Of a stretch of 64,000 nucleotides of DNA, positions 55,734 to 64,000 are shown piece by piece; positions within the stretch are counted from its first letter, which is position 1; each line of letters starts with the position of its first letter. A model generated the notes under the pieces. That model saw nothing but the letters and a program-made list of their open reading frames with translations, did no database searches and was not told where the DNA came from. Source of the DNA: Maribacter algicola (GTDB lineage: Bacteria; Bacteroidota; Bacteroidia; Flavobacteriales; Flavobacteriaceae); NCBI RefSeq assembly GCF_003933245.1, contig NZ_QUSX01000002.1:806001-870000 (forward strand), in the 5' to 3' direction. The position numbers were made by a program, and so were the translations under genes.

Positions 55734-56600
55734 TTATCCTCCAATAATTTCACCTCCATTGATATGTAATATCTGACCTGTTATATAACTACTGTCCTCC
55801 CCAGCAAGGTAGACATAGGCCGGCCCCACCTCTGCTGGTTGTCCAGGTCGCCCTAAAGGAACATCTTGCCCAAAATTTTCCAGGTCCTCTCCAGAAAAGG
55901 TTGCAGGAATTAAAGGAGTCCATATAGGTCCCGGTGCAACACCGTTTACTCGAATACCTTTTTTGGCTAAGGATTTTGACAAACTGCGTGTGAAAGAAAC
56001 TATGGCACCTTTAGTACTCGCATAGTCGATCAAATGCTCCGAGCCCCTGTAAGCTGTCACGGACGTTGTATTTATTATGGTATCCCCTGCTTTCAAATGT
56101 TGCATAGCTTCCTGAGTCAAATAGAAATAAGGAAAAATATTCGTTTCAAACGTTGCTTTTAGATTCGAAACTTGAATTTTTTCAATATCGTTTGTGGGAA
56201 ATTGGATTGCAGCATTATTGACTAAGCAGTTTAATTTACCAAATTTGTGTATGGTAGATTCAATGACCTTTTTACAGAACATTTCCTGCTTAATGTCTCC
56301 TTTTAATAACAAACATTCCCTTCCCTCCTGCTCTACTTCTAATTTTGTCTGCCTGGCATCCGTATCTTCCTCCAAATAAACTATGACGACATCCGCACCT
56401 TCCCGTGCAAAGTGCAAGGCCACACTTTTCCCAATTCCACTATCCCCGCCAGTTATTATGGCAATTTTATCCTGAAGCTTATTACTGCCTTGATACGATT
56501 CCCGTATACTTATGGGTTGCGGATCCATTATTCCCTGAATACCAGGTTGCTTATCTTGTTCCTTAATTTCTGATACTTCTACTTCTTTCATAAGTTCCAA
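55734..56600 (-). CDS. Short-chain dehydrogenase/reductase (YhdF/YdaD-like stress SDR)
   Basis: 288 residues. The extended N-terminus (EIKEQDKQPGIQGIMDPQPI) before the Rossmann motif TGGDSGIGKSVA is typical of the general-stress glucose/ribitol-dehydrogenase-like SDRs. NNAAIQFP replaces NNAG, and the catalytic set is in NTTSVTAYRG (Ser) and DYASTKGAIVSF (Tyr, Lys). The ending YVYLAGEDSSYITGQILHIN is family-typical. Substrate unknown. It lies four bases after the Cys-rich gene and before the response regulator, suggesting a small stress-related operon. Confidence 0.87.
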   Translation of the reverse strand: MELMKEVEVSEIKEQDKQPGIQGIMDPQPISIRESYQGSNKLQDKIAIITGGDSGIGKSVALHFAREGADVVIVYLEEDTDARQTKLEVEQEGRECLLLKGDIKQEMFCKKVIESTIHKFGKLNCLVNNAAIQFPTNDIEKIQVSNLKATFETNIFPYFYLTQEAMQHLKAGDTIINTTSVTAYRGSEHLIDYASTKGAIVSFTRSLSKSLAKKGIRVNGVAPGPIWTPLIPATFSGEDLENFGQDVPLGRPGQPAEVGPAYVYLAGEDSSYITGQILHINGGEIIGG

Positions 56601-56604
56601 ATTT

Positions 56605-56922
56605 TTAAGCTGCTAATTTTCTACATTCCAACTCACATATTTTGCACGATTCGGCACAAACTTTACAATGGTGATGGTCATGTGCGCCACATTGCTCAGC
56701 ACACCATTTACACACCTCTGCACACAGTAATACCTGCTCCTTGACAAAAGGGCTTTTAGACATTAAAAATTTCATTGTACTAAGGCAGACCTCCGCACAT
56801 TGTATACAACACTTTGGACAATCGTTCATGCTATCCTTACCCAACATTTGATAAAGGCAATCCTGACAATCCATATAACATTCCTGACAACTTTCAATAC
56901 AAGCCAAATATCTCGATTTCAT
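56605..56922 (-). CDS. Four-helix-bundle copper-binding protein (DUF326/Csp-like)
   Basis: 105 residues with 17 cysteines spaced for lining a helical bundle: ACIESCQECYMDCQDCLYQM, CPKCCIQCAEVC, LLCAEVCKWCAEQCGAHDHH, CKVCAESCKICELEC. This is the pattern of the Csp/DUF326 copper-storage family. With no evident export signal, a cytosolic copper store is expected. It overlaps no neighbour and is four bases upstream of the SDR. Confidence 0.85.
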   Translation of the reverse strand: MKSRYLACIESCQECYMDCQDCLYQMLGKDSMNDCPKCCIQCAEVCLSTMKFLMSKSPFVKEQVLLCAEVCKWCAEQCGAHDHHHCKVCAESCKICELECRKLAA

Positions 56923-57131
56923 AATCTAAAATTTTAAATAAAAATTGTTAACTAATTGAATTTAATAGGCTTACAAATAATAATTTTGCTCAATACTTAA
57001 AATTAGGGATGGTAAAACGATAGAGAACCAAGAAATTTTGATTGGACACTAATTGTCATTGGACCCTTAGAATTTACCCTGTAATTATTTGATTATATAC
57101 TATTGGAAATCTATGTATAACCCATCCATAT

Positions 57132-57734
57132 TTATACACCTGCTGTAACCTTATCAATACTATATTCAATATTTTTAAAAGAGTATCCGTTTGAAGCTCC
57201 CGCCGAACATGCCGTAAGACCAATTATTAAATCCATACAGGCTTTAAATACCACAAAATCTCCTGGCTTTGCTATAGGTTTTTGAACGGAAATAGTCATG
57301 TCCTCTGCTATTTGTACATTCATAAAAATATTGAAGGCCGTAGGAATCAAGGCCCTTTCAATATTGTACTTTTCCAATGCATTTTGAAGGTTATCGGCAC
57401 AAGTGGGACATTCTCCATCAATATTATAGAAATGTTTCATCGTTTGCTTACAACATGGGGCCAATAGAAAATCATGCAGACCACAAGTATCTTCCACAAT
57501 TTCAAGCATTGGATTACTTTGATTACTGTAAAGTTTACTACCCTGGGTCAATCGTAAAGTTTCTTCAAAGTCCAAAGTTTTCCCATTACTCAAAAATTCC
57601 ATTTTATCTAAAGCATTGTGTGCTGTCATATCAGCGACCTGTTCACCCAGTGGACAGGATACCTTTAACAGTTCACCTTTATTTAATAAGAATGCGGTTC
57701 CTGATTGTGGCGGAATATTTATCACCTTTCCCAT
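57132..57734 (-). CDS. DUF1989 / urea-carboxylase-associated family protein
   Basis: 200 residues from ATG 57734. A longer frame to 57824 would overlap the upstream gene, and the family start MGKVINIPPQSGTAFLL begins here. Conserved elements are CPLGEQVADMTAHN, EDTCGLHDFLLAPCCKQTMK, CPTCADNLQNAL, TAFNIFMNV and DLIIGLTACSAG. Such proteins (UAAP) accompany urea carboxylase or amine degradation genes and are thought to bind a metal through the Cys/His cluster. The reaction is unknown. It starts one base after the YqcI/YcgG gene, so the two are co-translated. Confidence 0.83.
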   Translation of the reverse strand: MGKVINIPPQSGTAFLLNKGELLKVSCPLGEQVADMTAHNALDKMEFLSNGKTLDFEETLRLTQGSKLYSNQSNPMLEIVEDTCGLHDFLLAPCCKQTMKHFYNIDGECPTCADNLQNALEKYNIERALIPTAFNIFMNVQIAEDMTISVQKPIAKPGDFVVFKACMDLIIGLTACSAGASNGYSFKNIEYSIDKVTAGV

Positions 57735-57735
57735 C

Positions 57736-58473
57736 TTACAAACTATTTTTAAAAGGACACTCCCAATTACTGCCAACTTTTCTACCCGAATATTGAGGTG
57801 CTTCGAGTCCTTCCCCAAAATCACTAAGCATTGGATTTACAGAGCCGCTAAATTCCAAATCGTTCTTTCTTACCAAATCTTGAATCTTTTTATATCTACC
57901 TTTTTCGCGAAGCCATTCGAATTGCTCGTGTAAATTGAAGGCAAGGGAGACATAGTTAAATCTTCTTGATTTTCTTGAACTATTGGGGTGCATACCTACA
58001 ATATAGAAAGCGTGTTCCCCAAACGAATAAGAGAAGTTATTACTTGTGGGGTCATCACTAACCTCAGCACACCATTCATGATTTTTTTTATCTATCAGGT
58101 TCAAATTGGTTAGAAGATTCCACATAGATCTTTCAAAATCTTCTTCCGTCTCATAGCTATCATATCTAAAAATTGCGATATAGGTCATGAACATACTAGG
58201 CTTCCTCTTCATTTCCGTTATATACCGACTAAGTCCACAGGCTAATTCTTTTGCGGTCCTCCAACAATCCATTTTATCGAAGACCCCTAAGGCATATGAC
58301 TTGGAATTTATTGAGGTTTGTGCCCCAATGCATGGATATCCCTCTTGCAAGACGAAATCCCTTAGATTATTTAGTTCTACGCCATATTCTTTAAGAGTCT
58401 GGGGTTCAGTATCTTTTTCACTTAAATATGTACAAGCTCGTTCATAAACATTTAAAACATTTTCCATAATCAT
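57736..58473 (-). CDS. YqcI/YcgG family protein
   Basis: 245 residues. Family motifs are FVLQEGYPCIGAQTSINSKS near residue 40, MFMTYIAIFRYDSYETEEDFE, WCAEVSDDPTSNNFSYSFG, FYIVGMHPNSSRKSRRF, and a C-terminal NWECPF. Members occur in many bacteria with no firmly established reaction. It is followed with a one-base gap by the DUF1989 protein, a pairing seen in other genomes. The two probably act in one pathway. Confidence 0.82.
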   Translation of the reverse strand: MIMENVLNVYERACTYLSEKDTEPQTLKEYGVELNNLRDFVLQEGYPCIGAQTSINSKSYALGVFDKMDCWRTAKELACGLSRYITEMKRKPSMFMTYIAIFRYDSYETEEDFERSMWNLLTNLNLIDKKNHEWCAEVSDDPTSNNFSYSFGEHAFYIVGMHPNSSRKSRRFNYVSLAFNLHEQFEWLREKGRYKKIQDLVRKNDLEFSGSVNPMLSDFGEGLEAPQYSGRKVGSNWECPFKNSL

Positions 58474-58736
58474 TTATCATTTAAATTTCACGTTAGGTTA
58501 AAAATCTAAATGAAAATAAAAGCGGTATAGCCAATGAATTGACTCAAAAAACTAGGATATTGATGCAACACTTATTCGATCAAATTTTTACTCAATACAG
58601 TTCAATATCAAATAGTTGCATTGCTTTTTAATACGCAATGAAAACAATTGCCTCATTGGGTGACAGAAATATTTATAATCTAAAAAGCCATTAATTAATA
58701 CAGAGGATATCCGGTAGATGTAATGACTTGATTTAG

Positions 58737-59120
58737 ATGTGTCTAGTCATTAATATATCCTTTAAGAGCTACCCCAATATTTTTACAAATGGTCAAGCCT
58801 ACATCAAAAGAGCAATGGACGTTCTTTTCTTTGAATACGATGATTTTGCTTTAAGATATATGTCAAATACATTTCAGCACTGCAACATGGATTTCTCACC
58901 ACTACCTTTAATTAGCAAGGATTTAGCAAAAAATATAAAAACACCCATCACCCTGTTCGCTGCTGAAAAGGATATTATTTTTACCGGTAAAAAAATGATT
59001 AAGAGAGCCGCTCAAATACTTCCTTCTTTGGAAGAAGCTGTTTTATTGGAAGGATCTAAACATGTTCCTAATGCCAGCGATTTTAAAAAAATAGAAAGTA
59101 GCATAATAGATAAAGTCTAA
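58737..59120 (+). pseudogene. Alpha/beta-hydrolase C-terminal fragment
   Basis: About 125 codons. The second half is the end of an alpha/beta-hydrolase: LAKNIKTPITLFAAEKDIIF (strand with the catalytic acid) and EEAVLLEGSKHVPNASDF (catalytic His). The nucleophile elbow and everything before it are absent, and the first 30 codons do not look like a hydrolase start. It is a truncated gene left in the chromosome right of the island. Confidence 0.65.
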
Positions 59121-59411
59121 ATTATTGCAAAGCACTTTCCTAAAAGTTGCCACTTGAATCATCCTATTTAAGTCAAGCATTTTAATCCAAAAGACAATTC
59201 ACTTTGTCCTGGTGACGAACGAGAATATATCGTCAAAGGATAACAGTTTTGGAAACGGTAACCATGTCGTTAAATTCTAAAAAACTAGATGATTTTCAAG
59301 GAGCACAAGGATGCCTACAGACCCAAAGGTAAAAGAATCTCTAGTTGACACCCTTTCCAATGATACTTACCATAAGGCAGGGCATCTTATCCACATACTT
59401 ACACTATTACC

Positions 59412-60092
59412 CTAATTGACAAACGAACTGGACTTATAGCTGTGATTGGGCACATACTTGTCAATAATATAGGGTGTAACTGCCTTTAACGTCTTTTTGT
59501 GAACGGGATGAAGTCCCGGAGCAGTGAAAAATTCAATCGTATCATCATCCAATTTGTAATACCAATAGCGTGGTTTTCCTGTCTCCTCATTAAAAAAAAG
59601 TGTACTTGCTTTTACCGCCTCTTTTTTCATTCGTTCCATCCTAAACGTATCCAAGGGTTCCACCTCATTTCGTTGGGAAGACGAACAACCTACCTTCACA
59701 TACTCGTTACCCGTCCACGTCATACACCTTTGGTCAAAAATTTGGAAGTATATCAATGCCACCAATAGCAATAGTAAGCTGACTCCAATCAATAATTTCC
59801 AAGTCTTCCCCCCTCTTTGAAGTCCCTCTCCCATTTTCCTTTTCCCCAAATAATCGGAATAGGATAAATACCCCAGATATCTACATAACTCGTCTACGGT
59901 ATTTTCGGACTGTTTAGAGTTCTCCCCATTATTTTCAATGTACTTTCCATACAATCGTTCCAATGTCTTGTAACTGAGATTGCAGGAATCCGCTACATGA
60001 TTGCATAAGGCGTTTTTTGAGTCATTGACGGAAGTCTCTTTGGCCTTCTCAAATACCTTTTCGACAATTTCTTTAACCTTGGAATCCTTCAT
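59412..60092 (-). CDS. Hypothetical single-pass membrane protein
   Basis: 226 residues. The N-terminal 90 residues are helical and charged (KVKEIVEKVFEKAKE, NLSYKTLERLYGKYIE, CRYLGYLSYSDYLGKR), rather like a small DNA-binding or protein-interaction domain. One membrane helix is at about 98-118 (LLIGVSLLLLLVALIYFQIF), and a 105-residue outer part contains CMTWTGNEYVKVGC, KPRYWYYKLDDD and TAPGLHPVHKK. I do not recognise the family. The layout resembles one-component membrane sensors. It is divergent from the TPR-kinase unit. Confidence 0.6.
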   Translation of the reverse strand: MKDSKVKEIVEKVFEKAKETSVNDSKNALCNHVADSCNLSYKTLERLYGKYIENNGENSKQSENTVDELCRYLGYLSYSDYLGKRKMGEGLQRGGKTWKLLIGVSLLLLLVALIYFQIFDQRCMTWTGNEYVKVGCSSSQRNEVEPLDTFRMERMKKEAVKASTLFFNEETGKPRYWYYKLDDDTIEFFTAPGLHPVHKKTLKAVTPYIIDKYVPNHSYKSSSFVN

Positions 60093-60238
60093 ATCCCTAA
60101 AATTACATTAATAATTAGTCTTTCCATAATTTCCAATTCCTCTGGAAACGTCCGTTTTCATTGGTGTCCAAAACAAGTCAAAAACTTGTCCAAGGTTTGT
60201 CTAAGCTTTTACCCCCTATCCTTCATTTCTTTGGTTCA

Positions 60239-60416
60239 GATTGATTGCAGCCATCGTTAGCTACCATGGCAACCTCGAGAATCAATCGCCCGGAAATCTA
60301 ATATGCGGTTGGTCTAGACCCGATTGAGAAGTAGGTTCAACATTGCCGCATTTAGATTTCTACTTCTCAAAAACCGGGAGACGTCCCTTCATTTTCTAGG
60401 CGGTATAGGACCGCGG
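60239..60416 (+). other. Structured leader candidate with interleaved inverted repeats
   Basis: Eight-base stem GATTGATT/AATCAATC (60239-60246, 60280-60287) encloses GCCAT/ATGGC. Then arm A 60293-60308 pairs with A' 60346-60360, and arm B 60324-60334 pairs with B' 60360-60370, in the order A-B-A'-B'. A palindrome GGTCTAGACC (60311-60320) and a GCGGT/ACCGC hairpin near 60401 complete it. The A and B pairings interlock, so they are a pseudoknot or mutually exclusive folds. It lies 57 bp before the small lipoprotein gene. No known RNA family recognised. Confidence 0.5.
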
Positions 60417-60472
60417 ATTTAACTGAGTATTCACTCGGACAGCCTTTGGTATGTCCAAAAATTAAAACAAAA

Positions 60473-60631
60473 ATGAAACGGATTTATATAACAATTTTTA
60501 CGGTTATCCTCAATGGGATGTTATTTTCATGCGACCCTGATAATTTGGTTCAAGAGGGAATACAAGTGGAAGCTTGCTGCGGCGATGGTGAAGATGTTCC
60601 ACCACCTCCCCCACCTCCGGGAGATCAATAA
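60473..60631 (+). CDS. Small lipoprotein with polyproline tail
   Basis: 52 residues from ATG 60473 (TTG 60446 is less likely). A lipoprotein signal KRIYITIFTVILNGMLFSC (Cys20) is followed by an acidic segment with EACCGDGEDVPPPPPPPGDQ. No known family. It is 20 bp upstream of the TPR histidine kinase and in the same direction, so it may be a small partner or accessory factor of that sensor. Confidence 0.65.
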   Translation: MKRIYITIFTVILNGMLFSCDPDNLVQEGIQVEACCGDGEDVPPPPPPPGDQ

Positions 60632-60651
60632 TTAATTTATACATTAGAGGA

Positions 60652-62295
60652 ATGGGATTTAAAAAGATTTCATTCCTCTTCTTTATGATGGTGGCGGTGA
60701 ATTGCGTTATCGCCCAAAGTGCGATTGATAGTTCCTCTTATTATTACAAGGCAATTTTAGCGCCACAGACCTCCGAACATCTTCCCATGGGGATTCAATA
60801 TTATAAGAAGCAACTGGAACTGCACGAAAAACAGAAGGACACCATACATTCAATAAGCGTTTTAAGATTGCTTGCCATAGGGGAATTTAAGATTGGCAAT
60901 ATTTATGACAGTGAAACGTACATTGTTGAGGCCTTACAACTTGTAAAGGCCAACTCCTTTGCAGATACATTGGTAAACGCAAAAATTGGATTGTATAATC
61001 AATTGGGCAGGGTATACCGTTCCCAATTAAATTTTGACGAAGCCATGAAAGCCTTCAATGAGGCGCTTGGAGTTGCCCCCACGATAAAGGATAGTATTGT
61101 ACCCCTTAATAACAAAGCCAATATTTTCAAAGACCTTGAAAAATATGATGATGCTGCTAAAATCTATGCCTTTTTGGCGGAAAAAAGCCGCATTTTGAAC
61201 GATAGTATTCAATGGGCCTTGGCCCTTGACAATCTTGGAGCGGTTCAATCCCAGCTAAAGGATGACGGAGCCTTGGATAACCTGATCAAGGCAAAGGAAA
61301 TCTGGAAAAATAAAAACTATTTGACCGGCCTGTATTCCAGCTTCAAAAACCTTTCTTATTATTTTAAGGATGCAGGTGATGATATAACCTCCAAAAGCTA
61401 TGCCGATAGTGCCTACGCGGTTGCCCAGAAAATAAACAGCAGCACCTATACGATGGATGCGCTTTCCCTCTACCTACAACAAAGTAATGACCCAAAAATA
61501 GTAGCGTACAAAATGTTGAAGGATAGCATCGAAATTGCTAAAACCATCTCCGAAAATAAAAACGCCTATGCCAAATACAATTTGGCCGAAGAACAAAAAA
61601 AGACCGAAGCTTCCAATCTGTTAAGGGAAATTGAAAGAAGAAAACGGATACAGTACCAGGCAATGGTGACCATTGCGTTGGTATTACTGGTGGCTTCCTT
61701 CTTCGTTTACCGGTATCGGTATAAAAAAATGAAGGTGGAGGAAGTATACAAAACGGAATCCAGAATATCCAAAAAGGTCCATGATGAAGTAGCCAATGAT
61801 ATGTACAGGGTTATGGCCCGTTTGGAAATGGCTGAAAATAACAAGGAAGAAACCCTGGACAGACTCGAAAAAATCTATTTGAAAACCAGGAATATTTCCA
61901 AGGAAACGGGAACGGTCGATGTTGGCCCCAACTTTGGCCTTGACCTTCATGATATGCTCCTTGGATATAAAAATCAAAGAGTAAGCGTGGTGACCGTTAA
62001 TCTGAACAAAATACACTGGGATCAATATTCGGACATAAAAAAGGTGGGGATATATAGGCTGCTACAAGAACTCATGACCAATATGGGCAAACATAGCAAG
62101 GCTAGCTCGGTTGCGATTTCCTTTGAGGGTAAAAAGAAGAAACTTCAAATAAAATATAGTGATAATGGCATTGGATGTACGCTTAAAAAGACCGGCGGAC
62201 TTCAAAATGCGGAAAACCGTATTAATTCATTGAACGGAAACATTAGTTTTGAAACGAGCCCTGGCAATGGCTTTAAGGCAAACATTTTAGTTTAG
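60652..62295 (+). CDS. Membrane sensor histidine kinase with periplasmic TPR repeats
   Basis: 547 residues. Signal peptide (to about residue 20), then six to seven TPR-like helical repeats (about 35-300, for example LGRVYRSQLNFDEAMKAFNEAL), a short coiled coil, membrane helix (about 337-357, VTIALVLLVASFFVY), and a cytoplasmic kinase. The kinase has a NarX/LytS-type H-box SKKVHDEVANDM (His377), N-box LLQELMTNMGKHSKA and G-box GGLQNAENRINSL. TPR kinases of this type are frequent in flavobacteria; the ligand is unknown. The cognate response regulator follows seven bases later. Confidence 0.9.
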   Translation: MGFKKISFLFFMMVAVNCVIAQSAIDSSSYYYKAILAPQTSEHLPMGIQYYKKQLELHEKQKDTIHSISVLRLLAIGEFKIGNIYDSETYIVEALQLVKANSFADTLVNAKIGLYNQLGRVYRSQLNFDEAMKAFNEALGVAPTIKDSIVPLNNKANIFKDLEKYDDAAKIYAFLAEKSRILNDSIQWALALDNLGAVQSQLKDDGALDNLIKAKEIWKNKNYLTGLYSSFKNLSYYFKDAGDDITSKSYADSAYAVAQKINSSTYTMDALSLYLQQSNDPKIVAYKMLKDSIEIAKTISENKNAYAKYNLAEEQKKTEASNLLREIERRKRIQYQAMVTIALVLLVASFFVYRYRYKKMKVEEVYKTESRISKKVHDEVANDMYRVMARLEMAENNKEETLDRLEKIYLKTRNISKETGTVDVGPNFGLDLHDMLLGYKNQRVSVVTVNLNKIHWDQYSDIKKVGIYRLLQELMTNMGKHSKASSVAISFEGKKKKLQIKYSDNGIGCTLKKTGGLQNAENRINSLNGNISFETSPGNGFKANILV

Positions 62296-62301
62296 CGACG
62301 T

Positions 62302-62967
62302 ATGTTCAAAAAGGTTTTGATAGCGGAAGATATGGAAGACATCAACAAAGGTGTCTTTACCATGCTCAACGAGCTTGGAATCCAAGAGGTACAACAGGTG
62401 CAATATTGTGATGATGCCTACTTGCGGATTCAAAAAGCGTATTTGGACCAAAACCCTTTCGATTTATTGATTACCGATCTTTCGTTCAGGGAAGACTACC
62501 GTACCCAAAAATATCCCAACGGGCCCGACCTCATTGAAAGGATACGACAAGATGACCGCGACATGAGAATTATTGTGTACAGCATTGAGGATAAAATTCA
62601 GGTGGTAAAGAAACTTTTCTACACCTACAGCATCAATGGGTATGTGTGCAAGACCCGTAGGGGCTTAAAAAATCTATCAAGTGCCATTACCCATGTCTTG
62701 GAAGGAAAAAACTATGTATCACCAGAGGTTGACAGTGCGCTTTCCGTACATTCCAATCTGGATATCAATGATTATGACATTGCCCTTCTGAGCCATCTGT
62801 CCCAGGGCATGTCGCAAGAAGAAATAAGCGATTACTACAAAAAGAACAACATTTCCCCGGCAAGCCTAAGTTCCATTGAAAAACGATTGAACAAACTACG
62901 GGTCGACTTCAATGCCAACAATGCCATTCAACTCATTGCCATTGTAAAGGATTTGGGCCTTATTTAG
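62302..62967 (+). CDS. Response regulator with LuxR-like output
   Basis: 221 residues. The receiver has AEDMEDINKG at the start and phospho-acceptor Asp59 in LLITDLSF, with a lysine in GYVCKTRRG. The C-terminal part (about 150-221) includes LLSHLSQGMSQEEISDYYKK and SLSSIEKRLNKLRVDF, a NarL/LuxR-type helix-turn-helix in a divergent form. It is directly downstream of the TPR kinase and is its obvious partner. A strong terminator follows. Confidence 0.88.
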   Translation: MFKKVLIAEDMEDINKGVFTMLNELGIQEVQQVQYCDDAYLRIQKAYLDQNPFDLLITDLSFREDYRTQKYPNGPDLIERIRQDDRDMRIIVYSIEDKIQVVKKLFYTYSINGYVCKTRRGLKNLSSAITHVLEGKNYVSPEVDSALSVHSNLDINDYDIALLSHLSQGMSQEEISDYYKKNNISPASLSSIEKRLNKLRVDFNANNAIQLIAIVKDLGLI

Positions 62968-62989
62968 TTTCAAAACTTTAAATTTTTGA

Positions 62990-63019
62990 TGCCTTACGGG
63001 ATTCCGTAAGGCAGTTTTT
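62990..63019 (+). terminator. Rho-independent terminator after the two-component operon
   Basis: TGCCTTACGG and CCGTAAGGCA (62990-62999, 63004-63013) form a perfect 10-bp stem with a 4-base loop, followed by GTTTTT. Confidence 0.9.
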
Positions 63020-63137
63020 ATTTATCTCTCTAGGTTTACGCCCAATATATTTTACACTAACCCATGGCCTGCTTGCCAATGAAGTATTCGGGGGAAACGC
63101 TGACTTGGTAGGTAAGGCCTTTTAACCTTATTTATAT

Positions 63138-63836
63138 ATGAAAACGTCACTTATTCTTTGCTCATGTGCTTTACTCGCCCTTTCTAGTTGTTCAACAACA
63201 AAGACAATAAAGTTCTCTGAAAAACAAAATGATGTATACACTACCGAGAATCTCAAGGAATTTTTAAAGAAAAACAAAAATCCCAAGGTCGTTTTGAGAG
63301 TGCCAGAGGTATCCATTAATACAACTACTCAAGAAAATATTGACTACTTATATAACTCCATTGAAAACCAATTGCTTTCTAGTGGTTTTGTTGTCCGGGA
63401 TAGACAATTATTCAATCAAATTATAGAAAATGAAAGCAATAACGTCGATTATGAAAAATTAAAAGAAAAATCCGATACCGATTTAATTATTGAGCTTACC
63501 AAATTAGATCCTAGTATACTATATGAAACCAACCAATTCTATGATAAAAAGAATCGGGTAAGGACCGAAAAAGAAGGTATTCATGAGAGATACGGTGCTT
63601 CAGTCGAATTTAAGGTTGTTTCTATTGAAAATAACGAATATGCCGGTATGTATAAATTAAATTATACCCCATGTACTTATGGATGTATTGTATCACAATC
63701 TTTCAAGGACTTAAGAAAGGAGTTGAAGGACAAGAAAAAAAAGGAGGCCGAACCCTATGAAGGTGTTGAAAAGGATGTTTTGGAGGAATTCATTAAAGAT
63801 GCAACGATTAAACTAGTAAATGAAATGAGGTACTAG
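63138..63836 (+). CDS. Hypothetical lipoprotein
   Basis: 232 residues. A lipoprotein signal (ILCSCALLALSSC, Cys18) is followed by a mixed alpha/beta protein: KNPKVVLRVPEVSINTTTQE, IENQLLSSGFVVRDRQLFNQ and SDTDLIIELTKLDPS. This pattern resembles flavobacterial outer-membrane-associated lipoproteins of the CsgG-like/TolB-N-like fold, where a soluble domain assembles at the membrane. The assignment is weak. It ends with a lysine-rich segment (KDKKKKEAEPYEG). Confidence 0.6.
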   Translation: MKTSLILCSCALLALSSCSTTKTIKFSEKQNDVYTTENLKEFLKKNKNPKVVLRVPEVSINTTTQENIDYLYNSIENQLLSSGFVVRDRQLFNQIIENESNNVDYEKLKEKSDTDLIIELTKLDPSILYETNQFYDKKNRVRTEKEGIHERYGASVEFKVVSIENNEYAGMYKLNYTPCTYGCIVSQSFKDLRKELKDKKKKEAEPYEGVEKDVLEEFIKDATIKLVNEMRY

Positions 63837-64000
63837 TTTGCATTAAGTAGACTGAAACTTAAATAAACAGGCAAATGGTCCGATAATTTCCTGGAGTCCT
63901 CCAGATTCTCACACACTTTTACAAAATCGATGACGCTACCCTTTTCTTTTCGTACCCCTCTATAAAAAATATTGTCTATGGGGTAGTTCAAATAGTTGTG
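63833..64000 (-). CDS. Endonuclease/exonuclease/phosphatase family protein (partial, C-terminus)
   Basis: The minus strand is open from the window edge to a TAG at 63833-63835. The last 55 residues contain NYPIDNIFYRGV and the family-defining LSDHLPVYLSFS, where Asp-His are catalytic in the EEP (DNase I-like) fold. The N-terminal part lies beyond the window. It overlaps the end of the convergent lipoprotein gene by three bases. Confidence 0.8.
   Translation of the reverse strand, partial: HNYLNYPIDNIFYRGVRKEKGSVIDFVKVCENLEDSRKLSDHLPVYLSFSLLNAN

Noticed and set aside
57735..57824. N-terminal extension of the DUF1989 protein
   Set aside because: It overlaps the upstream YqcI/YcgG gene in another frame, and the family start fits ATG 57734.
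1..64000. CRISPR array, toxin-antitoxin or phage-defence system
   Set aside because: No regularly spaced repeats, Cas, restriction or abortive-infection genes were seen on either strand.

Overview
The window looks like the chromosome of a marine flavobacterium (Bacteroidota, Zobellia/Maribacter-like). The evidence is SusC/SusD, a hybrid two-component regulator with AraC output, lipoprotein sulfatases, a type IX secretion sorting domain, TAnnTTTG-type promoter signals and low G+C intergenic DNA. The genus is inferred, not shown.

The main result is a genomic island of about 52.7 kb. A tRNA-Met(CAT) gene at 1940-2013 is intact. A perfect 45-bp copy of its 3' half plus 3 following bases (1972-2016) recurs in the same orientation at 54680-54724, with no 5' half. 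This is the attL/attR pair expected when an element integrates into a tRNA 3' end. Just inside the two ends lies a matching 24-bp inverted repeat with one mismatch (2078-2101 and 54577-54600). Each copy of the tRNA end is followed by its own terminator. No integrase or conjugation gene is recognisable inside. The two edges are degenerate: at the left an AraC pseudogene and a beta-propeller pseudogene, at the right a truncated SMP-30 gene and a VOC gene cut by an IS3-family element whose transposase has an amber codon.

The island carries the late steps of red-algal galactan (agar/porphyran) catabolism. (1) 3929-8371: sulfatase and a TRAP transporter. (2) 8718-11552: GH117-like enzyme and sulfatase. 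(3) 11873-15598: AraC regulator divergent from a cytochrome P450, 2Fe-2S ferredoxin and ferredoxin reductase, the module known to demethylate 6-O-methyl-D-galactose. (4) 16126-21559: KDPG aldolase, KDG kinase and two sulfatases. (5) 21716-31387: IclR and AraC-type regulators, a GH117 3,6-anhydro-L-galactosidase, then zinc dehydrogenase, SDR, aldehyde dehydrogenase, enolase-superfamily cycloisomerase, aldose epimerase and a RhaT-like permease. With the kinase and aldolase of block 4 this is a whole route from 3,6-anhydro-L-galactose (AHG) to pyruvate and glyceraldehyde-3-phosphate. (6) 31541-43764, minus strand: SusC, SusD, a 1410-residue hybrid regulator, sulfatase and an unknown lipoprotein. 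(7) 44144-52913: two VCBS/ASPIC proteins, an MFS acid-sugar transporter, a galactonate-dehydratase-like enzyme and the broken SMP-30. No endo-agarase or porphyranase is present, so polymer cleavage must be encoded elsewhere.

Outside the island, the left flank holds YqgE, a class IV aminotransferase and a START-like protein. The right flank holds a response regulator, an SDR, a Cys-rich copper-binding-type protein, a DUF1989 protein, a YqcI/YcgG protein, a truncated alpha/beta-hydrolase, and a small lipoprotein/TPR kinase/response regulator set. That set is preceded by a leader region rich in interleaved inverted repeats (60239-60416).
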